Part shown: one piece after another, positions 26,012 to 35,034 of the stretch
Position numbering within the stretch: the first letter of the stretch is position 1
How the letters are laid out: each line of letters opens with the position of its first letter
Assembly (NCBI RefSeq): GCF_000156335.1
Contig: NZ_DS999213.1
Span: 2,592,929 to 2,656,928 of the forward strand
Direction: 5' to 3'
Source of the DNA: Roseobacter sp. GAI101
Lineage (GTDB): Bacteria; Pseudomonadota; Alphaproteobacteria; Rhodobacterales; Rhodobacteraceae
DNA: 64,000 nucleotides
The notes under the pieces: model-generated
Database searches by the model: none
Told to the model about the DNA's origin: nothing
What the model saw: the letters and a program-made list of their open reading frames with translations, nothing else
Made by a program: the position numbers and the translations under genes

Positions 26012-27522
26012 TCCGGCTGCGTGATCTTCACGGTCTCGCCGGCGGGGGCATGCACGATGTCGCTTAGCGTTCCGTCAGGCCAGCGCACCTGGACCGTCGC
26101 AGTCTTGGCCCCCGCGATCCCGAAATGCAAAGGGCCTGCAACCGCCCCGCCATGCCCCCCGCCAACTGTGATCTGCTGGCTTTGCACCCCTGCATCAGAG
26201 GTAACAATGACCCGCGCGCCAATCGCGAAATGATTGCCATCGGTACTGCTGGCCAGCACCTTAACAGCATTCCCGGCATCGGGCGTCACATTCCGGTACA
26301 GCCGCATCGGCGCACGGCGGTTCACCACCACCAGATCAAGCCGCCCGTCACCGTCAAAATCCGTCAAGGCGGCACCACGGGATCGGGCCGTGTCAGCGAC
26401 GCCGGCGACGTCTCCTGCTTCGGTGAAACGACCATCCTTGCCTTGGATCAGCAGATTGTTCGGGTCGCGCATGGCCATGCCCGGCATCTGATCGACGTTC
26501 CCCTTGGCGATAAACAGATCGGCGCGGCCGTCATTATTCACGTCGGCAAAGCTGGCGTGCCAGCCGGTTGACGGGCGTCCATCCCCCTTGATGTAGGGGT
26601 TATGCGCATAGGTACCGATATCATAGGGCGCACCGCTATAGCGGCCATCGGGTTGCGCGATCTGCATCAGCTGATCCCCCATCGAGGTCAGCATAAGTTC
26701 GTCCCGCTGATCGCCGTTCAGATCGCGGCTGGCGATGCCCATGCCCCACAGCGAAACCTTGTCCCAGCCATCCTCCGATGTCAGAAAGCGGCGGTCTTCG
26801 ATGTCCCAAAGCTGCTCTGACCCGCCAGACACGTAATAGTGTCTATCGTTGGATATGCGCAGTGAATTGCGCCCGCGCGCATCTGTAGATGCCAGCATCG
26901 AAAGGGTGCAGAAGCCGGGGGATAAAACCTCGGGGCTGTAGTCGGGCGTGTTGCTGTCCTGCGGATTCAAGATCGTCTGCGTGTCGCATGTGCCAAACGG
27001 CCCACCGGGGTTTGCGCGGTCAACATAATGGCCGACGGCGAGTGTCGGAAACTGCGCGCCCGCGTCCCACCATGCAGTAAAGGCAGTGGTCCATTGATCG
27101 GTCTGGGGAATGTTCCAGCTTGCGGTGACGTCGGTGAAACTGCAATCCGGGCCGCCTTGCAAAACACGGTCAGGCCCGACGCGCATAATGTAAAGGTCCA
27201 GCAGACCGTCGCCGTCTATTTCGATCGGATAAGCACCGGTCACGCCCGTAACTTCACCTGCTAAAGGGAGGGGCTCAAATGCGATATGCCCTGTTTCAGA
27301 GACGTTTTTCAGCAAGATCATCGGCGACGTGCCACCTGCGGCCACCAGATCGGGCCGCCCGTCGGCGGAACAGTCAAACGCCGATACACCGCCCCCGACG
27401 AAATGTTCCCATCCGCCTGTATATTGGTGGTCCGACAGGCCGGTGGAGATATCTTCGAACAGCGGATCAGCGCAGGCAGCGCCCGCCACCGACCAGAAGA
27501 TCAAAGCCAGACGGGCAATCAC
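26008..27522 (-). CDS. CRTAC1-family FG-GAP/VCBS repeat protein with ASPIC/UnbV C-terminus
   Basis: A 504-residue exported beta-propeller protein. A GTG start at 27522, preceded by GGGGGAG and overlapping the ROK regulator stop (GTGA), gives a good signal peptide (VIARLALIFWSVAGAACA-D). FG-GAP/VCBS repeats with calcium-binding DxDxDG-like loops are visible: DCSADGRPDLV, EIDGDGLLDLY, DLNGDQRDELM, DVNNDGRADLF and DFDGDGRLDLV. The last ~70 residues (GGGHGG, VRWPDGTLSDI) are an ASPIC/UnbV domain. Such proteins often occur beside MauG-type peroxidases. Function is unknown; calcium binding and adhesion or a substrate role for the peroxidase are possible. Confidence 0.87.
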   Translation of the reverse strand: MIARLALIFWSVAGAACADPLFEDISTGLSDHQYTGGWEHFVGGGVSAFDCSADGRPDLVAAGGTSPMILLKNVSETGHIAFEPLPLAGEVTGVTGAYPIEIDGDGLLDLYIMRVGPDRVLQGGPDCSFTDVTASWNIPQTDQWTTAFTAWWDAGAQFPTLAVGHYVDRANPGGPFGTCDTQTILNPQDSNTPDYSPEVLSPGFCTLSMLASTDARGRNSLRISNDRHYYVSGGSEQLWDIEDRRFLTSEDGWDKVSLWGMGIASRDLNGDQRDELMLTSMGDQLMQIAQPDGRYSGAPYDIGTYAHNPYIKGDGRPSTGWHASFADVNNDGRADLFIAKGNVDQMPGMAMRDPNNLLIQGKDGRFTEAGDVAGVADTARSRGAALTDFDGDGRLDLVVVNRRAPMRLYRNVTPDAGNAVKVLASSTDGNHFAIGARVIVTSDAGVQSQQITVGGGHGGAVAGPLHFGIAGAKTATVQVRWPDGTLSDIVHAPAGETVKITQPD

Positions 27523-28793
27523 GCAACAGTCTCCCCCAGAAGGGCGGTCGTGACGTCGGACAGGGCCAGTGCGGCAGCGCCCTTTGCCCACACAGATCCG
27601 CCCCAAGCGTGAATATCCACAGGGGTGGGCGTGCGTCCCGCCGGAAGTATCATGCTGTTCATCTCGGCCAGCATATCGTCGGTGGTCAAATAATCATAGC
27701 GCATGCGCTCACCGCTCAGGATGATCCGTTCCGGATCAAACAACTGAACAATGTTCGCCAAACCTACACTCAGGAATCGCCCTGCCCGCTGGAAGATTGC
27801 CAAGGCGGCCTCATTTCCGGCATTGGCCTCTTCGTACAAGGTTTCGATCATGGTCACCGCAGAACTGTTGGATCTGGGATCGCGGTCCAGCGCGGTTCCC
27901 GCCTCTCGGACAAGGGCGTAATCGGCGACATAGGCCTCAAGACAACCGCGCTGGCCACAGCGGCACAGCGCCCCGTCAAGCTGCACCTTGGTGTGGCCCA
28001 GTTCCATCCCCGGACCCAAGGCCCCCCGGAACAGACGGTTGTTCAGCACCAGCCCCATGCCAACGCCGCGTTCGATCGTGACGACCGCGAAATTCGAAAT
28101 GCCACGCCCGGCACCGAACCACAGTTCGGCCAGCGTCAAAAGATTTGTGTCATTGTCCAACGACACCGGCAAACCCAGCGTATCTTGCAGCATATCGCGC
28201 AAGGGGATTTCGGTGTCGGTCATCACCGGCGACCATTTCACGACCCCCAGACAGGCATCGACGATGCCGGGCAGGCCAATCCCCACGGCGCTGATCGATT
28301 CCAAAGGCTGGCCCGACTTTTTCAAAAGCTGCCGTGTCAGGGTCGAAACCTCTGCCAAAACCTCCTTGGTGGTTTGACGCAGCGCGGCGCTGGTCAGCTG
28401 CGCTTCGGCGATGACGGTACCTGCAAGGTCCAGCAAAACGGCGGTATGACGTTCATCCGACAGCTTCATCCCGATCACGAACCGGCTGCGCGGTGCCACA
28501 CGCAACGCGATCGGGGGGCGGCCCCGGCTTGGTCCGCGCTGGCTGTCTTCGACTTCTTGCAGCAGGCCGCGTGCGATCAGGTCAGAGGTAATGGTGGTCA
28601 CCGAACCGGGGCTGATGTCCAGCGCGCGGGCAACATCCATGCGCGGCATGTGTCCGCCGGCGCGGACCTGTTCAAACACTTGCTGCCGTAAGGGCCGCGT
28701 GTCATCCTGTGGCATCGCCAAACGGGGGCCACAGCCCATAGGGGCTGCTTCGGCACCTTCAAAAGAGGCGTGTCGAATTAGTTCGCTGGCCAA
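27519..28793 (-). CDS. xylR: ROK family transcriptional regulator (XylR-like)
   Basis: A 424-residue regulator. An N-terminal winged helix-turn-helix covers about residues 34-90 (RQQVFEQVRAGGHMPRMDVA, SPGSVTTITSDLIARGLL), followed by a ROK sugar-kinase-like domain. The zinc motif CRCGQRGCLEA lies near residue 280. It is divergent from the xylose transporter and catabolic operon, so it is probably its xylose-responsive repressor. The stop overlaps the GTG start of the CRTAC1-like gene by 4 bases, an odd coupling between a sugar regulator and an exported propeller protein. The name xylR is based on family and context. Confidence 0.85.
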   Translation of the reverse strand: MASELIRHASFEGAEAAPMGCGPRLAMPQDDTRPLRQQVFEQVRAGGHMPRMDVARALDISPGSVTTITSDLIARGLLQEVEDSQRGPSRGRPPIALRVAPRSRFVIGMKLSDERHTAVLLDLAGTVIAEAQLTSAALRQTTKEVLAEVSTLTRQLLKKSGQPLESISAVGIGLPGIVDACLGVVKWSPVMTDTEIPLRDMLQDTLGLPVSLDNDTNLLTLAELWFGAGRGISNFAVVTIERGVGMGLVLNNRLFRGALGPGMELGHTKVQLDGALCRCGQRGCLEAYVADYALVREAGTALDRDPRSNSSAVTMIETLYEEANAGNEAALAIFQRAGRFLSVGLANIVQLFDPERIILSGERMRYDYLTTDDMLAEMNSMILPAGRTPTPVDIHAWGGSVWAKGAAALALSDVTTALLGETVA

Positions 28794-28896
28794 ACTTTAT
28801 ATCCTCATCGTGGCGGTCTTAATCAAACACCCCACTTCTCCCACCCGAAATAAGCCGCTTTTTGCTGGCTCCTGTCAAATTCTTTATCCCGTTTTG

Positions 28897-28910
28897 CAAA
28901 ATTTATTTTG
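28897..28910. promoter_or_regulatory. Candidate xylose operator CAAAAT-TT-ATTTTG
   Basis: A perfect 6-bp inverted repeat with a 2-base centre lies in the 205-base gap between xylR and xylF, in its most AT-rich part. It overlaps a TTGACA sequence at 28908-28913 that could be a -35 element facing xylF, although no matching -10 box is convincing. ROK regulators commonly bind AT-rich palindromes of this kind. Confidence 0.4.
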
Positions 28911-28998
28911 ACAACTGAATTAAATTGCGCAACCTCAGAGCCACGACGAAACCGAAGCCACCAAAGGCAATCGGAACATTTCATCTGGGAGGAAAGAA

Positions 28999-30021
28999 AT
29001 GCGTAAACTCTTTATGGCAGCGGCTGTCGCCACTGCCGGATTCACCCACGCCGCCGCCGCACAGGACATCACCGTCGGCGTCAGCTGGTCAAACTTTCAG
29101 GAAGAGCGCTGGAAAACAGACGAAGCCGCGATCAAAGCTGCTTTGGAAGCCGCCGGCGCGAAATACGTCAGCTCGGACGCGCAGTCTTCTTCGGCCAAGC
29201 AGTTGTCCGACGTGGAAAGCCTGATCGCCCAGGGCGTAGATGCATTGATCATTCTGGCGCAGGACAGCCAAGCGATCGGACCGGCCATCACAGCTGCCGC
29301 TGACGAAGGTATTCCGGTTGTCGGCTATGACCGTCTGATCGAAGACCCCCGTGCATTCTATCTGACCTTCGACAACGTCGAAGTCGGCCGCATGCAGGCC
29401 CGCGCCGTTCTGGAAGCCATGCCCAAGGGCAACTACGTCATGATCAAGGGGTCTCCCACCGACCCGAACGCCGATTTCCTGCGGGGCGGCCAGCAAGAAG
29501 TGCTGCAATCCGCGATTGACGCAGGCGACATCACCATCGTTGCCGAAGCCTATACCGACGGCTGGCTGCCAGCCAACGCACAGCGCAACATGGAGCAGAT
29601 CCTGACGGCGCAGGACAACAAGGTTGACGCGGTCGTTGCGTCCAACGACGGTACAGCCGGTGGTGCGGTTGCCGCGCTGACGGCACAAGGCATGGAAGGC
29701 ACACCCGTGTCCGGCCAGGACGGCGACCACGCTGCCCTGAACCGCGTTGCGATGGGCACGCAGACCGTCAGCGTCTGGAAAGACGCACGCGATCTGGGCA
29801 AGAACGCTGCTGAAATCGCAGTTGCCCTTGCCAGCGGCACTGAAATGTCCGGTATCGATGGCGCGACCGAATGGACGTCGCCCGGCGGCACGACATTGTC
29901 GGCCAAGTTTCTGGCCCCCGTGCCGGTTACCATCGACAACCTGAACGCCGTTCTGGACGCTGGCTGGATCACCAAAGAGGCGCTTTGCCAAGGTGTTACA
30001 GGCGTCGCAGCCTGCGAGTAA
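28999..30021 (+). CDS. xylF: D-xylose ABC transporter substrate-binding protein
   Basis: A 340-residue periplasmic sugar-binding protein with a signal peptide (residues 1-22, THAAAAQ). The mature part begins DITVGVSWSNFQEERWKTD, with VVGYDRLIED and VVASNDGTAGGAVAAL as XylF-type ligand and hinge segments. It is preceded by a GGGAGGAAAG ribosome binding site at 28988-28997. It is first in the operon xylF-xylH-xylG-xylB-xylA. A hairpin follows it before xylH, fitting the usual excess of binding protein over membrane parts. Confidence 0.93.
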   Translation: MRKLFMAAAVATAGFTHAAAAQDITVGVSWSNFQEERWKTDEAAIKAALEAAGAKYVSSDAQSSSAKQLSDVESLIAQGVDALIILAQDSQAIGPAITAAADEGIPVVGYDRLIEDPRAFYLTFDNVEVGRMQARAVLEAMPKGNYVMIKGSPTDPNADFLRGGQQEVLQSAIDAGDITIVAEAYTDGWLPANAQRNMEQILTAQDNKVDAVVASNDGTAGGAVAALTAQGMEGTPVSGQDGDHAALNRVAMGTQTVSVWKDARDLGKNAAEIAVALASGTEMSGIDGATEWTSPGGTTLSAKFLAPVPVTIDNLNAVLDAGWITKEALCQGVTGVAACE

Positions 30022-30032
30022 CCAAGACCTTT

Positions 30033-30056
30033 GCATCCCGGCCCCGGTCGGGATGC
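30033..30056 (+). terminator. Intercistronic hairpin between xylF and xylH
   Basis: GCATCCCG and CGGGATGC form a perfect 8-bp stem with an 8-base loop, 11 bases after the xylF stop, followed by a C/T-rich tail. It may act as an attenuating terminator or as an mRNA-stabilising element that raises xylF expression relative to xylHG. Confidence 0.55.
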
Positions 30057-30144
30057 ACCCTTTTCCCTTTTATGCGCGGGCCGTTCTTCGAACCAATGCC
30101 CTGACCGCTGAAAGAAACCGCGACCCAATCCGGAAGCCAATCAC

Positions 30145-31458
30145 ATGACAGACATTTCCAACGCCGGGACAGAGTCACATCCGTCACCGAAAGCGCCCAA
30201 ACGTTCCTTCCTGACCCAGCTCGAGATCGACACACGCCTTTTGGGCATGATCGGAGCCTTTGTTCTGGTCTGTCTGGTGTTCAACGTGCTGACGGACGGG
30301 CGGTTCTTGACCCCGCGCAATATCTTCAACCTGACCATCCAGACCGTCAGCGTTGCCATCATGGCGACCGGCATGGTGTTCGTGATCGTCACCCGCCACA
30401 TCGATCTGTCCGTAGGGGCCATGCTGGCGACCTGTTCAGCCGCGATGGCGATGACGCAGACCGATATTCTTCCCAGACTGCTGGGGCTTGGCCTGGGTCA
30501 CCCGCTGACCCCCTGGATCGCAATTGCCGTCGGCTTGATCGTTGGGATCGTGATCGGGGCATTTCAGGGCTGGCTCGTCGGTTTTCTGACCATCCCCGCC
30601 TTTATCGTGACACTTGGCGGCCTGCTGATCTGGCGCAACGTGGCGTGGTACATGACCGACGGTCAAACCATTGGTCCGCTGGACGAGACATTTCGGAAAT
30701 TCGGCGGCATCAACGGGACCTTGGGCGAAACCTGGTCCTGGATTGTGGGCCTCGTTGCCGTTCTGCTTGCGCTTTGGGCCCTGTGGTCGGCGCGGCGCAA
30801 CAAGATCAGCCATGGCTTTCCGGTCAAGCCTGTCTGGGCCGAAGCGCTTGTCGGTCTGGTCATCGCAATGGGGATCCTTGGTTTTGTAGCAATCCTGAAC
30901 GCCTACGAAGTCCCAACGGCGCGGCTGATCCGCGAATTCAAGGCCCGCGGAGAGATCATGCCTGACGGCTATACCGCCGCTTATGGCATCCCCTATTCCG
31001 TGCTGCTGCTAATCGGGATCGCAATTGCCATGACGGTGATGGCCAAACGCACCCGACTGGGGCGCTATATCTTTGCGACGGGCGGAAACCCTGATGCGGC
31101 TGAACTGTCCGGCATCAACACGCGCCTGCTGACGGTCAAGGTCTTTGCCCTGATGGGTGCCTTGGTCGCGCTGTCTGCGGTTGTCGCATCGGCCCGGCTG
31201 ACGAACCATTCCAACGATATCGGCACACTGGATGAACTGCGCGTCATCGCTGCTGCCGTAATTGGCGGTACGGCCCTTGCCGGCGGGATCGGCACCATTC
31301 ACGGCGCGATCCTGGGGGCGCTGATCATGCAATCGCTGCAATCGGGCATGGCCATGGTCGGGGTCGATGCCCCCCTGCAAAACATCGTCGTGGGGGCTGT
31401 TCTGGTCCTCGCCGTCTGGATCGACATTGTCTATCGCCGCCGCACGGGAGGGAAATGA
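30145..31458 (+). CDS. xylH: Xylose ABC transporter permease
   Basis: A 437-residue inner-membrane permease of the BPD_transp_2 (ribose/xylose) family with about ten or more membrane segments. GMVFVIVTRHIDLSVGAML near residue 73 and the C-terminal AAAVIGGTALAGGIGTIHGA are family signatures. The extended central region around residues 190-300 fits XylH, which is longer than RbsC. It overlaps xylG by 4 bases. Confidence 0.92.
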   Translation: MTDISNAGTESHPSPKAPKRSFLTQLEIDTRLLGMIGAFVLVCLVFNVLTDGRFLTPRNIFNLTIQTVSVAIMATGMVFVIVTRHIDLSVGAMLATCSAAMAMTQTDILPRLLGLGLGHPLTPWIAIAVGLIVGIVIGAFQGWLVGFLTIPAFIVTLGGLLIWRNVAWYMTDGQTIGPLDETFRKFGGINGTLGETWSWIVGLVAVLLALWALWSARRNKISHGFPVKPVWAEALVGLVIAMGILGFVAILNAYEVPTARLIREFKARGEIMPDGYTAAYGIPYSVLLLIGIAIAMTVMAKRTRLGRYIFATGGNPDAAELSGINTRLLTVKVFALMGALVALSAVVASARLTNHSNDIGTLDELRVIAAAVIGGTALAGGIGTIHGAILGALIMQSLQSGMAMVGVDAPLQNIVVGAVLVLAVWIDIVYRRRTGGK

Positions 31459-32201
31459 TGACACCTTTGGTAGAACTCAAGAATATCTCGCTTTCTTTCG
31501 GAGGCGTGCGCGCTGTCGACAACGTTTCGCTTGATCTTCATGCGGGCGAAGTTGTCGGCCTGCTGGGCCATAACGGTGCCGGTAAATCGACGCTGATCAA
31601 GATTTTGGCCGGTGCCTATCAGATGGACGAGGGCGAAATCTGGATCGAAGGCAAGAAGGTCAACATCCAGTCCCCGCGGGATGCACGGCGACACAACATT
31701 GAAACTATCTATCAGACGCTCGCGCTGGCGGATAACCTTGATGCACCCAGCAACCTGTTTCTGGGGCGCGAATTGACCAATCGTTTCGGTCTGGTCGACG
31801 ATGCCCAGATGGAGGCGGAGACCCGCAAGATCATGGCCCGCCTCAACCCCAATTTCAAAAAGATAAGTGAGCCTGTCTCGGCACTTTCCGGCGGTCAGCG
31901 GCAATCGGTGGCGATCGCACGCGCCGTCTATTTCAACGCGAAAATCCTGATCATGGACGAACCGACCGCCGCCTTGGGCGTGCACGAAAGCAAGATGGTC
32001 GCCGATCTGATCAAGGAGCTCAAGGCGCAGGGCTTGGGCATTTTCCTTATCAGCCACGACACCCGCGAAATGCTTGAACTTTGCGACCGGGTATCGGTGA
32101 TGAAGAACGGCACGATGATCGGCACCGAAAAGGTAGGCGACGTGACCGAAGATGACATCCTGAGCATGATCATCATGGGCAAGGCACGCGACGCTGCTTA
32201 G
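31455..32201 (+). CDS. xylG: Sugar ABC transporter ATP-binding protein, single-domain type
   Basis: A 248-residue ABC ATPase of the carbohydrate-uptake class 2. Walker A is GHNGAGKST (residues 38-46), the signature is LSGGQRQSVAIARA and Walker B is ILIMDEPTAALGV. Escherichia coli XylG has two ABC domains (~510 residues); this protein has one, as in FrcA-type systems, so it must act as a homodimer. It starts at the ATGA overlap with xylH; an alternative ATG follows immediately. Confidence 0.9.
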   Translation: MMTPLVELKNISLSFGGVRAVDNVSLDLHAGEVVGLLGHNGAGKSTLIKILAGAYQMDEGEIWIEGKKVNIQSPRDARRHNIETIYQTLALADNLDAPSNLFLGRELTNRFGLVDDAQMEAETRKIMARLNPNFKKISEPVSALSGGQRQSVAIARAVYFNAKILIMDEPTAALGVHESKMVADLIKELKAQGLGIFLISHDTREMLELCDRVSVMKNGTMIGTEKVGDVTEDDILSMIIMGKARDAA

Positions 32202-32222
32202 GCTCTGACAAAGGGGAAAACG

Positions 32223-33656
32223 ATGTTTTTGGGTCTTGATTTGGGCACTTCGGGCCTGAAAGCGCTATTGGTGGACGATGATGAGACTATCATCGCCGAA
32301 GCCACAGCGCCCTTGCAGGTATCGCGCCCCCATGACGGTTGGAGCGAACAGAACACCGATGACTGGTTCACCGCCTGCGCGGATGCGGTTCGCGGCCTTG
32401 GCGTTGATCTGCGCGCTGTTCAGGGCATCGGACTAAGCGGTCACATGCATGGCGCGACCCTGATTGATGGCAAAGGCGCGGCCCTGCGCCCCTGCATGCT
32501 GTGGAACGACACCCGCGCGGCGGTTGAAGCGGCTGAAATCGACGCGAACCCGGTTTGGCGCATGGTCACGGGGAACATCGTGTTCCCCGGCTTTACCGCC
32601 CCCAAGGTGGAATGGGTCCGGCGGCATGAACCCGAGATTTTCGCCCGGATCGACAAGGTCCTGCTGCCCAAAGACGCGCTGCGGTTTTGGCTGACGGGTG
32701 ATGCCGTGTCAGAAATGTCCGACGCCGCCGGCACCAGTTGGCTGGACACCGGCGCGCGCGACTGGTCGGATGAATTGCTGGCGTTGTCGGGTCTGTCACG
32801 GGCCAACATGCCACGCCTTGTCGAAGGATCCGAGGTTTCCGGCAGTCTCAGCGGCTCTATCGCGGCGAAACTCGGGTTGCCTGCGGGCATTCCCGTCGCC
32901 GGGGGTGGCGGGGACAATGCCGCCTCTGCCATCGGGATGGGTGTCGTGAAACCCGGGCAAGCATTTGTTTCGCTTGGCACCTCTGGCGTGTTGTTCGCCG
33001 CTACGCCCAGCTATGCCGCTGCCCCCGAAAGCGCTTTGCACAGCTTTTGTCATGCCCTGCCCAACCTGTGGCACCAAATGGGGGTAATTCTGTCTGCGAC
33101 GGATGCGCTGAACTGGCTGTCGGGGGTGCTGAACGAAGATGCACAGACGCTGACGGGTGATCTGGGGGACCTGCAGGCTCCAGGTCGCACAGTCTTCATG
33201 CCCTATCTTGGCGGCGAACGCACCCCTCACAACGACGCACAAATCCGCGCCGGATTCCTGCACCTTGGCCACGGAACAGATCGCGCTGCGATGGTGCGCG
33301 CGGTGCTTGAGGGTGTTACTCACGCCTTGCGGGACAGTTTTGACGCGATGACTGTGACGGGTACAAAGATCGACAGCCTGATCGCAGTCGGTGGCGGATC
33401 GAAGTCCGATTACTGGCTCAAGGCGATTGCGACGTCGCTGAACATGCCGATCCAGCTGCCCGCCGCAGGTGATTTCGGGGCCGCCCTTGGCGCAGCCCGT
33501 CTGGGCCGCATGGCTGCAACGGGTGCAGGGGCGGAAATCGCTGTCCCGCCACCCGTTTCCCGCGTGATAGAGCCTGATCCCCGGCTTGTTCCGGCATTTT
33601 CGGACGCTCATGCCCGCTATTCCGAGACATATCGCGCAGTCAAATCCCTGCGCTGA
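32223..33656 (+). CDS. xylB: Xylulokinase
   Basis: A 477-residue FGGY-family kinase that phosphorylates D-xylulose. The N-terminal [21 protein letters not shown]-fold motif, [13 protein letters not shown] (xylulokinase substrate loop) near residue 72, and [15 protein letters not shown] are diagnostic. The C-terminal [17 protein letters not shown] is the FGGY signature. It lies 21 bases after xylG and 23 bases before xylA. Confidence 0.95.
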   Translation: MFLGLDLGTSGLKALLVDDDETIIAEATAPLQVSRPHDGWSEQNTDDWFTACADAVRGLGVDLRAVQGIGLSGHMHGATLIDGKGAALRPCMLWNDTRAAVEAAEIDANPVWRMVTGNIVFPGFTAPKVEWVRRHEPEIFARIDKVLLPKDALRFWLTGDAVSEMSDAAGTSWLDTGARDWSDELLALSGLSRANMPRLVEGSEVSGSLSGSIAAKLGLPAGIPVAGGGGDNAASAIGMGVVKPGQAFVSLGTSGVLFAATPSYAAAPESALHSFCHALPNLWHQMGVILSATDALNWLSGVLNEDAQTLTGDLGDLQAPGRTVFMPYLGGERTPHNDAQIRAGFLHLGHGTDRAAMVRAVLEGVTHALRDSFDAMTVTGTKIDSLIAVGGGSKSDYWLKAIATSLNMPIQLPAAGDFGAALGAARLGRMAATGAGAEIAVPPPVSRVIEPDPRLVPAFSDAHARYSETYRAVKSLR

Positions 33657-33679
33657 TCCAACCGAAAGGACCCCCTCCC

Positions 33680-34978
33680 ATGACCGAGTTTTTCAACGGC
33701 ATCCCGACGATCGCCTATGACCCTGACGCGACCCACGACTTCGCCTACCGCAGCTATAACCCTGACGAAGTTCTGATGGGCAAGACAATGGCCGAACATC
33801 TGCGGTTTGCCGTGGCCTATTGGCACAGCTTTGCCTGGGAAGGCGGCGACCCGTTTGGCGGCCAGACGTTCGACCGACCCTGGTTCGGCGACACGATGGA
33901 TCACGCCAAGGTCAAGGCCGATACCGCGTTCGATATGTTCAAGGTCCTTGGCCAGCCCTATTTCTGTTTTCACGATGCCGACGTCCGGCCCGAAGGCGAT
34001 ACATTCGCCGAAAGCACAGCGCGCCTGCACGAGATTACCGATTACTTCGGCGAAAAGATGGAACAGACGGGCACCAAGCTGCTTTGGGGCACCGCAAATC
34101 TGTTTTCGAACCGGCGTTACATGGCCGGGGCAGCGACGAACCCTGATCCCGATGTGTTTGCCTATGCCGCCGCGACGGTCAAGGAATGCATCGACGTGAC
34201 CCATAAACTGGGCGGCGAAAACTATGTGCTTTGGGGGGGCCGCGAAGGCTATGAGACCTTGCTGAACACCGACATGAAGCGCGAGCGCCAGCAAGCCGGA
34301 CGGTTCCTGCAAATGGCCGTCGACTACGCGCGGAAAATCGGGTTCAAGGGCGCGATCCTGATCGAGCCTAAACCGCAGGAACCCACCAAACACCAGTATG
34401 ATTACGACGTCGCCACGGTGTACGGTTTCCTCAAGGATTTCGGACTTGAGAACGAGGTGAAGGTGAACATCGAACAAGGCCACGCGATTCTGGCGGGGCA
34501 TTCGTTTGAACACGAACTGGCGCTTGCTTCCGCCCTTGGTATTTTCGGGTCCATCGACATGAACCGCAATGATTACCAGTCGGGTTGGGACACAGACCAG
34601 TTCCCCAATTCCGTGCCAGAAGTCGCATTGGCCTATTACGAAGTGCTCAAGGCGGGAGGTTTTACCACAGGCGGCACCAATTTCGACGCCAAACTGCGCC
34701 GCCAGTCGTTGGACGCGCAGGATCTGATCCTTGCCCATGTCGGTGCGATGGACGTCTGCGCACGTGGCCTGAAAGCCGCTGCCGCAATGCTGGAAGATGG
34801 CAAGTTAGAGGCAGCGCGTGAGACGCGGTATGCAGGATGGGGATCCGATCGGGGCCAAGGATTGCTGCAAAGTGATCTTGAGACGATCAACGCGCAAGTC
34901 AAGGCAGATGCCTTGAACCCGCAACCCGCATCGGGTCGGCAAGAAGCCTTGGAAAATCTGGTGAACCGCTACCTTTAA
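33680..34978 (+). CDS. xylA: Xylose isomerase
   Basis: A 432-residue class II xylose isomerase. [14 protein letters not shown], the metal/substrate segment [12 protein letters not shown] with the catalytic His near residue 99, [16 protein letters not shown], and [17 protein letters not shown] are all present. The gene follows xylB with a GAAAGGA ribosome binding site and ends the xylose operon; a hairpin shared with the convergent oxidoreductase follows. Confidence 0.97.
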   Translation: MTEFFNGIPTIAYDPDATHDFAYRSYNPDEVLMGKTMAEHLRFAVAYWHSFAWEGGDPFGGQTFDRPWFGDTMDHAKVKADTAFDMFKVLGQPYFCFHDADVRPEGDTFAESTARLHEITDYFGEKMEQTGTKLLWGTANLFSNRRYMAGAATNPDPDVFAYAAATVKECIDVTHKLGGENYVLWGGREGYETLLNTDMKRERQQAGRFLQMAVDYARKIGFKGAILIEPKPQEPTKHQYDYDVATVYGFLKDFGLENEVKVNIEQGHAILAGHSFEHELALASALGIFGSIDMNRNDYQSGWDTDQFPNSVPEVALAYYEVLKAGGFTTGGTNFDAKLRRQSLDAQDLILAHVGAMDVCARGLKAAAAMLEDGKLEAARETRYAGWGSDRGQGLLQSDLETINAQVKADALNPQPASGRQEALENLVNRYL

Positions 34979-35001
34979 TCGTCTCTGACTTTCAGATGCA
35001 G

Positions 35002-35034
35002 AAAATCCCCAAACGCGTTTTAATGCGTTTGGGG
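35002..35034 (-). terminator. Terminator hairpin overlapping the 3' end of iorB
   Basis: CCCCAAACGC and GCGTTTGGGG form a perfect 10-bp stem with an 8-base loop. On the minus strand ATTTTC follows. The last four codons and stop of the oxidoreductase beta gene are inside the hairpin, with the stop codon in the loop. It probably also ends the xylose operon from the other side. Confidence 0.7.

Noticed and set aside
27279..28691. A 470-codon open frame antisense to the ROK regulator and CRTAC1-like gene
   Set aside because: Low-complexity translation and no ribosome site; explained by the GC-rich codon usage of the real genes.
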